Below are positions 45,725-54,997 of a DNA stretch of 64,000 nucleotides, one piece after another. Under the pieces are notes generated by a model. The model was given only the letters and a program-made list of their open reading frames with translations. It was not told the origin of the DNA and searched no databases. Each line of letters opens with the position of its first letter. Position 1 is the first letter of the stretch. The translations under genes and the position numbers were made by a program. The DNA comes from Pseudomonas kielensis (lineage in GTDB: Bacteria; Pseudomonadota; Gammaproteobacteria; Pseudomonadales; Pseudomonadaceae), in contig NZ_JACMYG010000005.1 in the NCBI RefSeq assembly GCF_014236655.1, positions 223,323-287,322 on the forward strand, read 5' to 3'.

Positions 45725-47209
45725 TCAGATCACGAACAGGTCCATGAAGCGGTTCACCGGTGTCGCTTCAAGGGCCGCCTGATCCTTGCACAGGGCAAAG
45801 ATCTGCGCCGTGCGTTGGGCGGTGAAACGCGTGGCGAGGTTGGCCTTGAACTTGTCCTCGAGCAACGGAATACCCTCGGCGCGCCGCCGGCGATGGCCGA
45901 TCGGGTACTCCACCAGCACTTTCTCGGTGCTCGAGCCGTCCTTGAAAAACACCTGCAGGGCATTGGCGATCGAACGTTTGTCGGCCTCCAGGTACTCGCG
46001 GGTGAAACGCGGCTCCTCGACGATGACCATCTTCTCGCGCAACACATCGATGATCGGGTGCGCGGCATGGAACTGATCTTCGTAGTGCTCGGCCACCAGG
46101 TTACCGAACGCCAGCGGCACGGCGGTCATGTACTGGATGCAGTGATCGCGGTCGGCGGCGTTGGCCAGTTGCCCGACCTTGGAGATGATGCGGATGGCCG
46201 ATTCGTGGGTGGTGATGACAATCCGGTCGATCTCATGCAGGCGATTACGCACCTGCGGATGCAGGGTCACCGCCGCCTCGCAGGCGGTCTGCGCATGGAA
46301 CTCGGCCGGGAAGCTGATCTTGAACAGCACGTTTTCCATCACGTAGCTGGCGTAGGGCTGGGAAAAACTGAACGCGCGCTGCTCCGCCGGCTTGAGCGCC
46401 AGGTCCTTGTTGGTATGGCTGAACAGTACGTCGTAGAAGCCCCATTGCGCGGCAGTCAGCGCGCCGGGAATGCCCATTTCACCGCGCAGGGCGATGTCCG
46501 CCAGGCGCACCCCGCGACTGGACGCGTCCCCCGCTGCCCAGGATTTGCGTGAGCCGGCGTTCGGCGCATGCCGGTAAGTGCGCAGGGCCTGGCCATCGAC
46601 AAAGGCGTGGGACAGCGCCGCCAGCAATTGCTCGCGGCTGGCGCCGAGGAGTTTGGCGCTGACCGCGGTCGAGGCGACCTTGACCAGCAGCACGTGGTCC
46701 AGGCCGACCCGGTTGAAGGCGTTTTCCAGGGCAATCACCCCTTGAATCTCGTGGGCCATGATCATGGCGTCGAGCACCGCGCGCATGGTCAGCGGCGCGT
46801 CGCCATTGGCCAGGCGCTTCTGGGACAAGTGATCAGCCAGCGCCAGGATTGCTCCCAGGTTATCCGAGGGATGACCCCATTCCGCGGCCAGCCAGGTGTC
46901 GTTGTAGTCGAGCCAGCGGACGATGCAGCCAATGTCCCAGGCCGCCTTCACCGGGTCCAGGCGAAAATGGGTACCGGGCACCCGTGCGCCAAAGGGCACG
47001 ATCGTGCCTTCGACCATCGGCCCAAGGTGTTTGGTGCATTCGGGAAAACGCAGGGCCAGCAGGCCGCAACCGAGGGTGTCGAGCAGGCAGTTGCGGGCAG
47101 TGTCCAGGGCCTCTTGGGACTCGATCCGGTAGTTCAGGACGTAGTCGGCAATGTCCTGCAGGACCAGGTCATAGTCGGGACGGTTGTTAAGGTCAACGTT
47201 GGCGCTCAT
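45725..47209 (-). CDS. prpD: 2-Methylcitrate dehydratase PrpD
   Basis: MmgE/PrpD-family protein of 494 residues, with [20 protein letters not shown] near residue 45, [19 protein letters not shown] and the C-terminal [11 protein letters not shown]. PrpD dehydrates 2-methylcitrate in propionate oxidation. In this operon AcnD plus PrpF perform the same step through the trans isomer, so PrpD is a second route or handles a different isomer. It is the last gene of the prp operon. Confidence 0.95.
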   Translation of the reverse strand: MSANVDLNNRPDYDLVLQDIADYVLNYRIESQEALDTARNCLLDTLGCGLLALRFPECTKHLGPMVEGTIVPFGARVPGTHFRLDPVKAAWDIGCIVRWLDYNDTWLAAEWGHPSDNLGAILALADHLSQKRLANGDAPLTMRAVLDAMIMAHEIQGVIALENAFNRVGLDHVLLVKVASTAVSAKLLGASREQLLAALSHAFVDGQALRTYRHAPNAGSRKSWAAGDASSRGVRLADIALRGEMGIPGALTAAQWGFYDVLFSHTNKDLALKPAEQRAFSFSQPYASYVMENVLFKISFPAEFHAQTACEAAVTLHPQVRNRLHEIDRIVITTHESAIRIISKVGQLANAADRDHCIQYMTAVPLAFGNLVAEHYEDQFHAAHPIIDVLREKMVIVEEPRFTREYLEADKRSIANALQVFFKDGSSTEKVLVEYPIGHRRRRAEGIPLLEDKFKANLATRFTAQRTAQIFALCKDQAALEATPVNRFMDLFVI

Positions 47210-47304
47210 GTTCGATTCACTCGGGCAGTGGTTCGTAAATGGGACCTCGGTTCAGGACTGATACGGCTGGGTAACCGATATTTTCTTGTAGGAATGGGCT
47301 CGAC

Positions 47305-47345
47305 TGTGGGAGCGAGCGCCCGCTTGCGGCGTGCTCGCTCCCACA
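47305..47345. repeat. REP palindrome between prpF and prpD
   Basis: TGTGGGAGCGAGC (47305-47317) and GCTCGCTCCCACA (47333-47345) form a perfect 13-bp inverted repeat with a GC-rich loop of 15 bases. It is a compact single hairpin with the same head as the larger REPINs, between two genes of one operon. Confidence 0.8.
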
Positions 47346-47363
47346 AGGGGCGATGTTTCAAGG

Positions 47364-48554
47364 TTAGAACGAATCCCCCGGGACCCGCACCCAGCCTTCC
47401 ATCAGCACTCGCGCGCTGCGGCTCATGATGGCTTTGGTCACGGTCCATTCGCCGTCCACCAGGTTAGCCTCTGCGCCGACACGCAAGGTGCCGGACGGAT
47501 GGCCGAAACGTACCGCGTTGCGCTCGATGCCGCCGGCCGCCAGGTTGACCAGGGTCCCGGTGATGGCCGCCGCTGTGCCGATGGCCACTGCTGCGGTGCC
47601 CATCATTGCGTGGTGCAACTTGCCCATGGACAGCGCCCGCACCAGCAGATCGACATCGCCGGCTGCCACGGGTTTGCCGCTGGACGACAGGTAATCGCCA
47701 GGCCGCGCGACGAACGCTACCTTGGGGGTGTGTTGGCGCTTGGCCGCTTCGTCGAGGTTGGCAATCAAGCCCATGCGCAAGGCGCCATGGGCGCGGATGG
47801 TCTCGAACATGGCCAATGCCTTGGGATCGCCGTTGATCTCGCCCTGCAATTCGCGGCCGGTGTAACCGATATCCTCGGCATTGACGAAAATCGTCGGGAT
47901 GCCGGCATTGATCATGGTCACCTGCAAGGTGCCAACACCCGGCACGTGCAGCTCATCCACCAGGTTGCCGGTGGGGAACATCGAACCGCCGGCGCCCTCT
48001 TCCTCGGCCGCTGGGCTGATGAATTCCAACTGCACTTCAGCGGCCGGGAAGGTCACGCCGTCGAGTTCGAAATCACCGGTTTCCTGCACCGCGCCCTGGG
48101 TAATCGGCACGTGAGCGATGATGGTCTTGCCGATGTTGGCCTGCCAGATACGCACCACGGCCACGCCGTTGTCCGGCACACGGGCGGGATCGACCAGGCC
48201 GCTGCTGACGGCGAACGAACCGACCGCGGCCGACAGGTTGCCGCAGTTACCGCTCCAGTCGACAAACGGCTTGTCGATGGAAACTTGGCCAAACAGGTAA
48301 TCCACATCGTGATCGGCCTTGATGCTCTTGGACAGGATCACCGTCTTGCTGGTGCTCGAGGTCGCGGCGCCCATGCCGTCGATCTGCTTTTCGTAAGGGT
48401 CGGGGCTGCCAATCACCCGCAGCAGCAGCGCATCGCGCGCCGGGCCAGGAACCTGCGCCGACTCGGGCAGATCCTGGAGGCTGAAGAACACGCCTTTGCT
48501 GGTGCCACCACGCATGTAGGTGGCGGGAATCTTGATCTGAGGTGCGTGAGCCAT
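47364..48554 (-). CDS. prpF: PrpF, accessory isomerase for AcnD
   Basis: A 396-residue protein starting MAHAPQIKIPATYMRGGTSKG, the PrpF family start, with WSGNCGNLSAAVGSFAV and the GAGGSMFPTGN segment of the diaminopimelate-epimerase-like fold. PrpF isomerises trans-aconitate-type compounds made by AcnD so that the methylcitrate cycle can proceed. The ATG at 48554 is chosen over an upstream Arg/Ser-rich extension. It follows acnD by 52 bases. Confidence 0.95.
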   Translation of the reverse strand: MAHAPQIKIPATYMRGGTSKGVFFSLQDLPESAQVPGPARDALLLRVIGSPDPYEKQIDGMGAATSSTSKTVILSKSIKADHDVDYLFGQVSIDKPFVDWSGNCGNLSAAVGSFAVSSGLVDPARVPDNGVAVVRIWQANIGKTIIAHVPITQGAVQETGDFELDGVTFPAAEVQLEFISPAAEEEGAGGSMFPTGNLVDELHVPGVGTLQVTMINAGIPTIFVNAEDIGYTGRELQGEINGDPKALAMFETIRAHGALRMGLIANLDEAAKRQHTPKVAFVARPGDYLSSSGKPVAAGDVDLLVRALSMGKLHHAMMGTAAVAIGTAAAITGTLVNLAAGGIERNAVRFGHPSGTLRVGAEANLVDGEWTVTKAIMSRSARVLMEGWVRVPGDSF

Positions 48555-48606
48555 GATGGTCCTTAGTGGGCCGACGCGGGACTGACGCCCCGCGCGGCAC
48601 GTCGTG

Positions 48607-51198
48607 TTAAACGGCGACAGCCGATTCGAGGAAGTCCTGGGCAAAGCGCTGCAACACGCCGCCCGCTTCGTAGATCGACACCTCTTCAGCGGTATCCAGG
48701 CGGCAGGTGACCGGCACCTGGACCTGCTCACCGTTCTTGCGGGTGATAACCAGGGTCAGGGTTGCACGCGGGGTGCGATCGCCCACCACATCGTAGGTTT
48801 CGGTACCGTCAATACCCAGGGTCTTGCGGTCGGTGCCCGGCTTGAACTCCAGCGGCAACACGCCCATCCCTACCAGGTTGGTGCGGTGGATACGCTCGAA
48901 GCCTTCGGCCGCGATCGCCTCCACACCCGCCAGGCGCACGCCCTTGGCCGCCCAGTCGCGGGACGAACCCTGGCCGTAGTCGGCACCGGCAATAATGATC
49001 AGCGGCTGCTTGCGTTCCATGTAGGTTTCGATGGCTTCCCACATGCGCATGACCTGGCCTTCCGGCTCGACCCGCGCCAGCGAACCCTGCTTGACCTTGC
49101 CGTTTTCCTGGACCATTTCGTTGAACAGTTTCGGGTTGGCAAAGGTCGCGCGCTGTGCGGTCAAGTGGTCGCCACGGTGGGTCGCGTAGGAGTTGAAGTC
49201 TTCCTCCGGCAGGCCCATTTTCGCCAGGTATTCGCCGGCGGCGCTGTCGAGCATGATCGCGTTGGACGGCGACAGGTGATCGGTGGTGATGTTGTCCGGC
49301 AGCACGGCCAGCGGGCGCATGCCCTTGAGCGGGCGGGCCCCGGCCAACGCGCCTTCCCAGTACGGCGGACGGCGGATGTAGGTGCTCTGCTCGCGCCACT
49401 CGTAGAGCGGCGCGACTTTCGGGCCGGTGTCTTCATGGATGGCGAACATCGGAATGTACACCTGGCGGAACTGCTCCGGCTTGACCGAGGCCTTGACCAC
49501 GGCGTCGATTTCTTCGTCGCTTGGCCAGATGTCCTTGAGGCGGATTTCCTGACCGTCGACCACGCCCAGCACGTCTTTTTCGATGTCGAAGCGGATGGTC
49601 CCGGCAATGGCATAGGCCACGACCAGCGGCGGCGACGCGAGGAAGGCTTGCTTGGCGTACGGGTGAATCCGCCCGTCGAAGTTGCGGTTACCCGACAACA
49701 CGGCGGTGGCGTACAGGTCGCGATCGATGATCTCTTGCTGGATCACCGGGTCCAGCGCACCGGACATGCCGTTGCACGTGGTGCAGGCAAACGCCACGAC
49801 GCCAAAGCCCAATTGCTCCAGCTCGTCGGTCAGGCCGGCCTCGTCCAGGTACAGGGCCACAGTCTTGGAGCCCGGTGCCAGGGACGACTTGACCCATGGC
49901 TTGCGGGTCAGGCCCAGCTTGTTGGCGTTGCGCGCCAGCAGGCCGGCGGCAATCACGTTGCGCGGGTTGCTGGTGTTGGTGCAACTGGTGATGGCCGCGA
50001 TGATCACCGCGCCGTCAGGCATTTGCCCAGGCACGTCATCCCATTGCCCGGAGATACCCTTGGCCGCCAGGTCCGAGGTCGCGACACGGGCGTGCGGGTT
50101 GCTCGGGCCGGCCATGTTGCGCACCACCGAAGACAGGTCGAAGCTCAGGTTGCGCTCATACTGCGCGCCCACCAGGCTGTCGGCCCACAGGCCCGTCTGC
50201 TTGGCATACTGCTCCACCAGACGCACCTGCTCGTCTTCGCGGCCGGTGAGTTTCAGGTAGTCGATGGTCTGCTGGTCGATGTAGAACATCGCCGCGGTGG
50301 CGCCGTATTCCGGGGCCATGTTGGAAATGGTCGCCCGGTCGCCCAGGGTCAGGCGCGATGCACCTTCGCCGAAGAACTCCAGCCAGGCACCGACGACCTT
50401 CTGCTGGCGCAGGTATTCGGTCAACGCCAGCACCATGTCGGTGGCGGTGATACCCGGTTGCAGCTTGCCGGTCAGTTCAACGCCGACGCTTTCCGGCAGG
50501 CGCATCCAGGAGGCACGGCCGAGCATCACGCTTTCAGCTTCCAGGCCACCGACCCCAATGGCGATCACGCCCAGGGCATCGACGTGCGGGGTATGGCTGT
50601 CAGTGCCCACGCACGTATCCGGGAACGCCACGCCGTCACGCACCTGGATCACCGGAGACATTTTCTCCAGGTTGATCTGGTGCATGATGCCGTTGCCCGG
50701 CGGGATCACGTCGACGTTCTTGAAGGCTTTTTTGGTCCAGTTGATGAAGTGGAAACGGTCTTCGTTGCGCCGGTCTTCGATGGCGCGGTTCTTCTCGAAC
50801 GCCTCCGGATCAAAACCACCGCGCTCGACGGCCAGGGAGTGGTCGACGATCAACTGAGTCGGCACCACCGGGTTGACCTGTGCCGGATCGCCACCTTGCA
50901 GGGCAATCGCATCCCGCAGGCCGGCCAGGTCCACCAGGGCGGTCTGGCCGAGAATGTCGTGGCACACCACCCGCGCCGGGAACCACGGGAAGTCGAGGTC
51001 GCGCTTGCGTTCGATCAGTTGCTTGAGCGAGTCGGTCAGGGTCGCCGGATCACAGCGGCGCACCAGGTTTTCCGCCAGCACACGGGAGGTGTACGGCAGG
51101 GTGGCATAGGCGCCCGCCTGGATCGCATCGACCGCCGCGCGCACGTCGAAGTAATCCAGATGGCTGCCGGGAAGCGATTTGCGAAATTCAGTGTTCAT
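48607..51198 (-). CDS. acnD: Fe/S-dependent 2-methylisocitrate dehydratase AcnD
   Basis: Aconitase-family enzyme of 863 residues that dehydrates 2-methylcitrate. It carries the cluster Cys motifs ITSCTNTSNP and ACTTCNGMSG, CVGTDSHTPHVDALG, and the C-terminal swivel domain with GADYGQGSSRDWAAKG. It lies between prpC and prpF in the AcnD-type prp operon, as in other pseudomonads. Confidence 0.96.
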   Translation of the reverse strand: MNTEFRKSLPGSHLDYFDVRAAVDAIQAGAYATLPYTSRVLAENLVRRCDPATLTDSLKQLIERKRDLDFPWFPARVVCHDILGQTALVDLAGLRDAIALQGGDPAQVNPVVPTQLIVDHSLAVERGGFDPEAFEKNRAIEDRRNEDRFHFINWTKKAFKNVDVIPPGNGIMHQINLEKMSPVIQVRDGVAFPDTCVGTDSHTPHVDALGVIAIGVGGLEAESVMLGRASWMRLPESVGVELTGKLQPGITATDMVLALTEYLRQQKVVGAWLEFFGEGASRLTLGDRATISNMAPEYGATAAMFYIDQQTIDYLKLTGREDEQVRLVEQYAKQTGLWADSLVGAQYERNLSFDLSSVVRNMAGPSNPHARVATSDLAAKGISGQWDDVPGQMPDGAVIIAAITSCTNTSNPRNVIAAGLLARNANKLGLTRKPWVKSSLAPGSKTVALYLDEAGLTDELEQLGFGVVAFACTTCNGMSGALDPVIQQEIIDRDLYATAVLSGNRNFDGRIHPYAKQAFLASPPLVVAYAIAGTIRFDIEKDVLGVVDGQEIRLKDIWPSDEEIDAVVKASVKPEQFRQVYIPMFAIHEDTGPKVAPLYEWREQSTYIRRPPYWEGALAGARPLKGMRPLAVLPDNITTDHLSPSNAIMLDSAAGEYLAKMGLPEEDFNSYATHRGDHLTAQRATFANPKLFNEMVQENGKVKQGSLARVEPEGQVMRMWEAIETYMERKQPLIIIAGADYGQGSSRDWAAKGVRLAGVEAIAAEGFERIHRTNLVGMGVLPLEFKPGTDRKTLGIDGTETYDVVGDRTPRATLTLVITRKNGEQVQVPVTCRLDTAEEVSIYEAGGVLQRFAQDFLESAVAV

Positions 51199-51271
51199 CG
51201 TCAGGACTCGGTCACGGTAGTTTCAAAGGGTGGGGCCTGGCGCCAGTTTCGAAATCAACACAATCCACTGT

Positions 51272-51296
51272 GGGATCTGCGTTGAGCTCAGATCCC
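51272..51296. repeat. Hairpin in the prpC-acnD gap
   Basis: GGGATCTG and CAGATCCC pair across a nine-base loop in the 116-bp gap between prpC and acnD. No T run follows, so it may be an RNA-processing or stabilising hairpin rather than a terminator. Confidence 0.45.
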
Positions 51297-51314
51297 GGTA
51301 CCGGCCCTCACCAT

Positions 51315-52442
51315 TCAGCGTTGTTCGATTGGCACGAACTTGCGCTGTTCGACGCCGGTGTACTCGGCGCTCGGGCGGATGATGCGGTTGTTGGCGCGCT
51401 GTTCGAACACATGCGCCGCCCAGCCGGTCAGGCGCGAGCAGACGAAGATCGGGGTGAACAGCTTGGTCGGGATACCCATGAAGTGGTACGCCGAGGCATG
51501 GTAGAAGTCGGCATTGGGGAACAGTTTCTTCTGCTCCCACATGGTCTTGTCGATGGCTTCGGAGACCGGGAACAGCACCGTGTCACCGACTTCGTCCGCG
51601 AGTTTTTTCGACCAGCCCTTGATCACTTCATTGCGCGGATCGTTGTCTTTGTAGATCGCGTGGCCGAAGCCCATGATCTTGTCCTTGCGCTCAAGCATGC
51701 CCAGGGTGCCCTTGATCGCGTCTTCAGGCGACGAGAAGCGCTGGATCATTTCCATCGCCGCTTCGTTGGCGCCACCGTGCAGCGGGCCACGCAGCGAACC
51801 GATGGCCGCCGTGATGCAGGAGAACAGGTCCGACAGGGTCGAAGCGCAGACCCGCGCGGTGAAGGTCGACGCGTTGAACTCGTGCTCGGCGTAGAGGATC
51901 AGCGACACGTTCATCACCTTGACGTGCAACTCGCTTGGCTTCTCATCGTGCAGCAGGTGCAGGAAGTGACCACCGATGGACGGCTCGTCGGTGACGCAAT
52001 TAATGCGCTTGCCATCGTGGCTGAAGCGGTACCAGTAGCACATGATCGCCGGGAAGGCGGCCAGCAGGCGGTCGGTCTTGTCGTGTTGTTCGCTGAAGCT
52101 GTGCTCCGCCTCCAGGTTCCCCAGGAACGAGCAACCGGTGCGCATCACATCCATCGGGTGGGCGTCGGCCGGAATGCGCTCAAGCACTTCCTTCAAGGCT
52201 TGCGGCAGGTCGCGCAGTTGGCTCAGCTTGGCGACGTAAGCGTCCAGTTGCGCCCGGCTCGGCAGCTCGCCGTACAGCAGCAGGTAGGCCACTTCCTCGA
52301 ACTGCGCATCCGCCGCCAGTTCGCGCACGTCGTAGCCACGGTAAGTCAGGCCTGCACCTTCCTGCCCAACGGTGGACAGTGCGGTTTGCCCGGCAACCTG
52401 ACCACGGAGCCCGGCGCCACTCAATACTTTTGCTTCGGCCAT
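51315..52442 (-). CDS. prpC: 2-Methylcitrate synthase
   Basis: Condenses propionyl-CoA with oxaloacetate. The 375-residue citrate-synthase-fold protein has GPLHGGANEAAM with the active-site His, GFGHAIYKDNDPR with the second His, and a late R in FVCSRLTGW. The ATG at 52442 (MAEAKVLSGAGLRG) follows GGAG; a TTG four codons earlier lies on this ribosome site. It follows prpB after 134 bases that hold an intergenic repeat. Confidence 0.96.
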   Translation of the reverse strand: MAEAKVLSGAGLRGQVAGQTALSTVGQEGAGLTYRGYDVRELAADAQFEEVAYLLLYGELPSRAQLDAYVAKLSQLRDLPQALKEVLERIPADAHPMDVMRTGCSFLGNLEAEHSFSEQHDKTDRLLAAFPAIMCYWYRFSHDGKRINCVTDEPSIGGHFLHLLHDEKPSELHVKVMNVSLILYAEHEFNASTFTARVCASTLSDLFSCITAAIGSLRGPLHGGANEAAMEMIQRFSSPEDAIKGTLGMLERKDKIMGFGHAIYKDNDPRNEVIKGWSKKLADEVGDTVLFPVSEAIDKTMWEQKKLFPNADFYHASAYHFMGIPTKLFTPIFVCSRLTGWAAHVFEQRANNRIIRPSAEYTGVEQRKFVPIEQR

Positions 52443-52506
52443 TGCTGTCTCCAATCTTGAATTTTTTAGGGAATCGGCAAGTTCTTTCTGATTAACAACG
52501 TATATG

Positions 52507-52567
52507 TGTAGCAGCTGGCGAGTCCTGCGGACTCGAACGCAGCCTCGCGAGCTCGACAGCGGCTACA
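52507..52567. repeat. Intergenic repeat between prpB and prpC
   Basis: TGTAGCAGCTGGCGAG at the left and CTCGACAGCGGCTACA at the right are imperfect inverses around a central GAGTCCTGCGGACTC palindrome. This is the TGTAGC-headed Pseudomonas repeat class, also seen near 22508. It lies inside the prp operon. Confidence 0.65.
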
Positions 52568-52576
52568 GGGCTTGCC

Positions 52577-53467
52577 TTATTTCTTTGCCGCGAACAGCGC
52601 ATCGAGCTTCTGCTCGAAGGTGTGGTAGTCGATGCGATCGTAGAGCTCCATGCGCGTTTGCATGGTGTCGATGACGTTCTGCTGCGTGCCATCGCGGCGG
52701 ATCGCGGTGTAGACGTTCTCGGCGGCCTTGTTCATGGCACGGAACGCCGACAGCGGGTACAGCACCAGCGACACGTCGGCCGCCTTCAGTTGCTCGGTGG
52801 TGTACAGCGGCGTGGCGCCGAATTCGGTGATGTTGGCCAGGATCGGCGCTTTCACGCGGCTGGCGAACAGCTTGTACATTTCCAGCTCAGTGATGGCTTC
52901 CGGGAACACCATGTCGGCGCCGGCCTCGATGCAGGCAGCGGCACGATCCAGGGCCGACTCCAGGCCTTCGACAGCCAGGGCGTCGGTACGGGCCATGATC
53001 ACGAAGCTGTCATCGGTGCGCGCATCCACGGCCGCCTTGATGCGGTCGACCATTTCCTGCTGGGTCACGATTTCCTTGTTCGGACGGTGGCCGCAGCGCT
53101 TGGCGCCCACCTGGTCCTCGATGTGGATCGCCGCCGCGCCGAACTTGATCATCGACTTGACGGTACGAGCCACGTTGAAGGCCGAGGAGCCAAAGCCGGT
53201 GTCGACATCCACCAGCAACGGCAGGTCGCAGACATCGGTGATCCGACGGACGTCGGTCAGCACGTCATCCAGCCCGGTAATGCCCAGGTCCGGCACGCCG
53301 AGGGAGCCGGCAGCCACCCCGCCACCGGACAGATAAATAGCCTTGAAACCGGCGCGCTTGGCCAGCAGCGCGTGGTTGGCGTTGATCGCGCCGACCACTT
53401 GCAACGGCTGCTCGCTGGCAACCGCATCACGGAAACGCTGGCCTGGTGTGCTCTTGTTGGAACTCAT
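52577..53467 (-). CDS. prpB: 2-Methylisocitrate lyase
   Basis: Splits 2-methylisocitrate into pyruvate and succinate. The 296-residue protein has the family active-site KRCGH, DVDTGFG, and [12 protein letters not shown]. Its ATG overlaps the TGA of the gntR regulator (ATGA), so it is translationally coupled to it. Full length for PrpB. Confidence 0.97.
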   Translation of the reverse strand: MSSNKSTPGQRFRDAVASEQPLQVVGAINANHALLAKRAGFKAIYLSGGGVAAGSLGVPDLGITGLDDVLTDVRRITDVCDLPLLVDVDTGFGSSAFNVARTVKSMIKFGAAAIHIEDQVGAKRCGHRPNKEIVTQQEMVDRIKAAVDARTDDSFVIMARTDALAVEGLESALDRAAACIEAGADMVFPEAITELEMYKLFASRVKAPILANITEFGATPLYTTEQLKAADVSLVLYPLSAFRAMNKAAENVYTAIRRDGTQQNVIDTMQTRMELYDRIDYHTFEQKLDALFAAKK

Positions 53468-54186
53468 GACTCACCTCGTGGAGTGACTGTCTGATGGGCG
53501 CCGTCCTGATAGTGACGGGCGATGTTGCGTTTTGAGGCGCCGATGTGCCGACGCATCAACAACTCGGCCAATTCACCGTCACGGTCGGCGATGGCATCGA
53601 GAATTCGGTGGTGTTCGGCGAACGCCTGGCGCGGCCGATTGGGGGTGGCGGAAAACTGGATGCGGTACATGCGCACCAGTTGATACAGCTCGCCGCAGAG
53701 CATTTGGGTCAGCGTACGGTTGCCGCTGCCCTGGATGATCCGGTAGTGGAAGTCGAAATCGCCTTCCTGCTGGTAGTAGCCCACGCCAGCCTGGAATGCC
53801 TCGTCGCGCTCATGGGTTTCCAGGACCCGGCGCAGCTCGTCGATCTCTGCGCTGCTCATGCGCTCGGCGGCCAGGCGACAGGCCATGCCTTCCAGCGACT
53901 CGCGGATCTCATAGAGCTCGATCAATTCGGCATGGCTCAGCGATACCACTCGGGCCCCGACGTGCGGCACGCGCACCAGCAGGCGCTGACCCTCAAGGCG
54001 GTGAATGGCCTCGCGCAGCGGTCCACGGCTGATGCCGTAGGTGCGCGCCAGCTCTGGCTCGGAGATTTTGCTGCCCGGGGCGATGTCACCTTTGACGATG
54101 GCCGCCTGGATACGGCGAAAGACGTTCTCGGAAAGGGTTTCCGAATCGTCCGAGGCCAGCACCGGGGGATCGAGTTGATCCAGCAT
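53464..54186 (-). CDS. GntR-family regulator of the methylcitrate operon
   Basis: A 240-residue FCD-type GntR regulator: HTH about residues 20-75 ([20 protein letters not shown]) and a helical C-terminal domain. It is the first gene of the prp operon and overlaps prpB by four bases, so it very likely represses its own operon until a methylcitrate-pathway intermediate is present. I start it at ATG 54186; a 47-codon upstream extension runs through the promoter and operators. Many annotations call this type prpR, but it is unrelated to the sigma-54 activator PrpR of enterics. Confidence 0.9.
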   Translation of the reverse strand: MLDQLDPPVLASDDSETLSENVFRRIQAAIVKGDIAPGSKISEPELARTYGISRGPLREAIHRLEGQRLLVRVPHVGARVVSLSHAELIELYEIRESLEGMACRLAAERMSSAEIDELRRVLETHERDEAFQAGVGYYQQEGDFDFHYRIIQGSGNRTLTQMLCGELYQLVRMYRIQFSATPNRPRQAFAEHHRILDAIADRDGELAELLMRRHIGASKRNIARHYQDGAHQTVTPRGES

Positions 54187-54271
54187 ATTGTCGACACCTT
54201 GTGAGTCAATGCGCCATAAACTAGCCAATACCAGTCTTCCAGTCAAAGGAAATAGAGTGATTGTCGACAAT
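54187..54271 (-). promoter_or_regulatory. prp operon promoter with two GntR operator sites
   Basis: Two matching sites, ATTGTCGACA at 54187-54196 and the perfect palindrome ATTGTCGACAAT at 54260-54271, lie about 74 bp apart. Between them, on the minus strand, is TTGACT (54241-54246) and, after 17 bases, TAGTTT (54218-54223): a sigma-70-type promoter. One site is upstream of the promoter; the other touches the start codon. The layout fits a looping repressor. Confidence 0.65.
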
Positions 54272-54455
54272 CGTCTAATAAACCCTTTGGATAAATCGAA
54301 ATCGAAGGACCACCTCGGCGCTGGCACCAGAAAACCACCGTGCTAGAATGCCGCCCGCATTTGCCTGTCATCTTTATATGGCAGGCATACGAGGCGCTTG
54401 TGCAGCAATGCCAGTCACCTTGAACTGAAGAATGGACAGCAACGCGCCAGGATTT

Positions 54456-54992
54456 ATGAGACTCAAGCACCTCCCTTTATTGCTCTGCCTGTTCTGCCTG
54501 CCGGGCCTCGGTTACGCGGGCGAAAAGACCGTGTACGGTCTCAACGAATACGCCCAGCTGTCAGGCATCGACCTGGAAGTCGCGGCCAAACTCGACACCG
54601 GGGCCAAGACCGCCTCCCTCAGCGCCCGCGACATCAAGCGTTTCAAACGCAACGGCGAATCCTGGGTGCGCTTCTACCTGGCCATCGACACGGCTCATTC
54701 GCACCCCATCGAACGCCCGCTGGCCCGCGTCAGCAAGATCAAGCGGCGCGCCGGCGACTACGATCCCGAAGAGGGCAAGAAGTACACCGCGCGCCCGGTC
54801 ATCGAGCTGGATATCTGCATGGGATCGGCTTTGCGCAGCATAGAAGTGAACTTGACCGACCGAAGTGCATTCCAATACCCGCTCCTGATCGGCTCCGAAG
54901 CCTTGAAACGCTTCGATGCACTGGTCGACCCCAGTCTTAAATACGCTGCTGGCAAACCCGCCTGCGCCACCGACGCTCACACCGCAGAGTAA
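54456..54992 (+). CDS. Secreted retropepsin-like / ATP-dependent zinc protease family protein
   Basis: A 178-residue protein with a signal peptide (LPLLLCLFCLPGLGYA) and one conserved domain of the RimK-associated protease family (PF05618 type). The key motif is KLDTGAKTASL near residue 45, an Asp-Thr-Gly-Ala like that of aspartic retropepsins. Product should be periplasmic or lipid-free exported. ATG 54456 is chosen over an upstream ATG at 54432, which would bury the signal peptide. The 7TM gene starts 5 bases after its stop. Confidence 0.82.
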   Translation: MRLKHLPLLLCLFCLPGLGYAGEKTVYGLNEYAQLSGIDLEVAAKLDTGAKTASLSARDIKRFKRNGESWVRFYLAIDTAHSHPIERPLARVSKIKRRAGDYDPEEGKKYTARPVIELDICMGSALRSIEVNLTDRSAFQYPLLIGSEALKRFDALVDPSLKYAAGKPACATDAHTAE

Positions 54993-54997
54993 TACCC

